64,000 nt of DNA from Spirochaetales bacterium (GTDB lineage Bacteria; Spirochaetota; Spirochaetia; DAHUYW01). The position numbers and the translations under genes were made by a program. Below the pieces are notes generated by a model that was not told the DNA's origin, searched no databases, and saw only the letters and a list, made by a program, of their open reading frames with translations. The stretch covers positions 62,001 through 126,000 of the forward strand of contig DAHUYW010000007.1 of assembly GCA_027306915.1 (NCBI GenBank), in the 5' to 3' direction. Each line of letters starts with the position of its first letter. The stretch's first letter is position 1. Below, piece after piece: positions 62,626-64,000 of the stretch.

Positions 62626-63404
62626 TGGGGAAAACTGTTCTCGCGGTCTCCGCCCACCCCGACGACATCGAGTGGGGGATGGGGGGGACACTTCTGCTGC
62701 TGCGGCGGGCGGGCTGCGAACTCCACTACATGACCGTGGCAAACGGTTGCTACGGGACCGAGACGCTCACCCGCGAGGAGATCATCGCAGTGCGTCACGA
62801 GGAGGCACAGGCGGGGGCTGCGGCCCTCGGCGCGACCTTTCACGAGAGCATCACCGACGATTTCAATATTCTCTATGTTCAGGAACAGATCCGGAAAGTC
62901 GCCGCGGTGGTTCGCGAGGTCGCGCCCGACATCATCCTCACCCATCCGCTCGAGGACTACATGGAAGACCACATGAATGCGGCCCGGCTCGCCTGCTCGG
63001 CCGCCTTCATCCGGGCTTCGGCGCACTACGTCACCGATCCGCCGCGACCGGCGGTGGTCACGCCGGTGTGCATCTACCATTCCCTGCCCCATTCGCTTCA
63101 CGACAGGATGAGGCGCCCGGTCGTCCCGGAGCTCTACGTCGACATCGCGACCGTCATCGACGAAAAGAGGAAGGCAATCTCCTGCCACAAGAGCCAGGAG
63201 TCATGGCTGTCCTCGACCCAAGGAACGCAGACTCTCGCCGACAACATGGAGCAAGACGCCCGCAGGATCGGGGGGATGACACGGAGATTTGCCCTCGCCG
63301 AAGGATGGAGCCGCCACCTCCACGTCGGCTACTCAAATGAAGAGATCGATCCGCTCTCCGATCTTCTCGCCGAGTTCGTCTACCAGCCGGCTGCGCACGC
63401 CTAG
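62622..63404 (+). CDS. PIG-L/LmbE-family deacetylase
   Basis: A protein of 260 residues. Zinc motif AHPDDIEWGMGG at the N-terminus and the later DHMNAA histidine complete the PIG-L site. The family removes acetyl groups from GlcNAc-type sugars (PIG-L, BshB, MshB) or related N-acyl substrates. Its start overlaps the enolase-like stop (ATGA), with a second ATG at 62625; GGAGGG precedes both. As the last gene of the catabolic cluster it suggests the substrate, or an intermediate, is N-acetylated. Confidence 0.88.
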   Translation: MMGKTVLAVSAHPDDIEWGMGGTLLLLRRAGCELHYMTVANGCYGTETLTREEIIAVRHEEAQAGAAALGATFHESITDDFNILYVQEQIRKVAAVVREVAPDIILTHPLEDYMEDHMNAARLACSAAFIRASAHYVTDPPRPAVVTPVCIYHSLPHSLHDRMRRPVVPELYVDIATVIDEKRKAISCHKSQESWLSSTQGTQTLADNMEQDARRIGGMTRRFALAEGWSRHLHVGYSNEEIDPLSDLLAEFVYQPAAHA

Positions 63405-63411
63405 CAGCTGG

Positions 63412-63454
63412 GGCGAGCTTCGATTGTCGACTGCGAAAATCGGCACATCTCGCC
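63412..63454. terminator. Nested hairpin between convergent genes
   Basis: GGCGAG (63412-63417) pairs with CTCGCC (63449-63454), enclosing CGATT (63421-63425) with AATCG (63438-63442). It lies exactly between the convergent deacetylase and thrH genes. No U-run follows on either strand, so a terminator role is only suggested by position. Confidence 0.3.
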
Positions 63455-64000
63455 TCATCCGCCCGTGGCCGGCACCGTTGCGGCCTCGGTTGCGCGGAGA
63501 AGCTCATCGTAGGAGAAAACCGCGCGGAACTGCGGGAATTCGCGGGTGATAGCCTCGGGCGCCCGAAAGAGAATGCCGGAGTCGGCCTCTTGAAGCATCC
63601 CGATGTCGTTGTACGAGTCGCCGGCTGCAACGACCGAGAAACCGATCGAACGGAAGGCGGCCACGGCCTTCCGTTTTCCCTCCCGCTGGCGCAGGCAGTA
63701 GTCCGTGATCGTGCCGTTCTCCGCAAGGACCAGACTGTTGCAGAAAAGGGAAGGCCAGCCAAGCATTCGCATGAGGGGTGTCGCGAATTCGGCGAAGGTA
63801 TCCGAAAGGATGATGACCTGCCAGCGGGAGCGCAGCTCGTCAAGAAAGGCCTTGGCTCCCGGAAGCGGGGAGACCGTCCCAATGACTGCCTGAATATCCT
63901 GCAGGGTATACCCGTGCTCGGCGAGGATGCGGATGCGCTCTTTCATCAGCTTGTCGTAATCGGGCTCATCGCGGGTCGTTCGTCGGAGCTCGTCGATCCC
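63455..64000 (-). CDS. thrH: ThrH phosphoserine phosphatase / homoserine phosphotransferase (partial, N-terminus beyond window)
   Basis: The minus frame is open from the right edge to the stop at 63455 (181 codons). The visible part begins inside the HAD cap region (RDEPDYDKLMKERIRILAEH) and runs through HAD motif 2 (VIILSDTFAEF) and motif 4 (AAGDSYNDIGML) to the ThrH-specific tail (ILFRAPEAITREFPQF). ThrH moves phosphate from phosphoserine to homoserine or water, linking serine and threonine metabolism. The catalytic Asp motif 1 lies outside the window. Convergent with the catabolic cluster and probably unrelated to it. Confidence 0.88.
   Translation of the reverse strand, partial: GIDELRRTTRDEPDYDKLMKERIRILAEHGYTLQDIQAVIGTVSPLPGAKAFLDELRSRWQVIILSDTFAEFATPLMRMLGWPSLFCNSLVLAENGTITDYCLRQREGKRKAVAAFRSIGFSVVAAGDSYNDIGMLQEADSGILFRAPEAITREFPQFRAVFSYDELLRATEAATVPATGG

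Noticed and set aside
55048..63404. Sulfoglycolysis (sulfo-EMP) operon, given DeoR, PfkB, class I aldolase, and a GH31 enzyme elsewhere in the window
   Set aside because: The GH31 gene is about 27 kb away, there is no YihS-type epimerase or sulfo-sugar transporter, and enolase-like, APH and PIG-L genes are unexplained.
55048..63404. myo-Inositol catabolic operon, given DeoR, Gfo/Idh/MocA and PfkB members
   Set aside because: No IolB, IolD or IolE-like genes; the isomerase is NagB-like and the aldolase is DhnA/LsrF-type rather than IolJ.

Overview
The window is GC-rich, gene-dense bacterial chromosome with short intergenic gaps and many stop/start overlaps. The best clue to the host is phenylalanyl-tRNA synthetase of the archaeal/eukaryotic type for both subunits (33044-36276). 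Among bacteria that form is characteristic of spirochaetes. Apolipoprotein N-acyltransferase, several lipobox proteins and a beta-barrel-like relic indicate a diderm. I infer a GC-rich spirochaete, probably free-living and heterotrophic. No rRNA, tRNA, IS element, prophage or CRISPR array was seen.

Layout. 1-2240: partial MarR regulator, divergent SDR, secreted lipase. 2315-7771: M48 protease, then a minus-strand branched-chain amino acid operon ilvB-ilvN-leuC-leuD. 7772-8288: the longest gene-free stretch, with a candidate small RNA. 8289-11035: MsrB divergent from an adenylate cyclase and a lipoprotein MsrA. 11053-17238: five-gene oligopeptide ABC transporter. 17322-22505: Lnt, cupredoxin lipoprotein, a decayed patch with gene relics, a PQQ-type propeller. 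22651-25021: TetR-controlled ABC exporter. 25043-31615: cytochrome b561, GH31 and GH1 glycosidases, a broken HxlR regulator, a shortened thioredoxin, a patatin. 31761-40704: three archaeal-affiliated functions (ornithine cyclodeaminase, PheST, adenosine-specific kinase), then a two-receiver protein and a hybrid histidine kinase. 40716-43834: DUF2203, LEA-like lipoprotein, SDR, NagB.

44133-53730 is a compact haem operon: hemA, a hemC-hemD fusion, hemB, a ChdC/HemQ-like gene, hemE, hemH, hemY, hemL. It lacks hemN/hemF but carries a ChdC-like gene with the catalytic tyrosine, so the coproporphyrin-dependent route is the natural reading. An M23/LysM protein follows.

55048-63404 is the most novel region. 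A DeoR regulator is divergent from eight co-directional genes: DhnA/LsrF-type aldolase, Gfo/Idh/MocA oxidoreductase, PfkB kinase, an extended NagB-like isomerase with an altered active site, an APH-fold kinase, an enolase paralogue lacking the catalytic histidine, and a PIG-L deacetylase. It looks like an inducible route for an unusual (amino)sugar or polyol derivative that I cannot match to a described pathway. ThrH runs off the right edge.

Several loci carry in-frame stops or lost 3' parts: an outer-membrane protein, an HxlR regulator, a thioredoxin and a methyltransferase remnant. Local decay or consensus errors are both possible.
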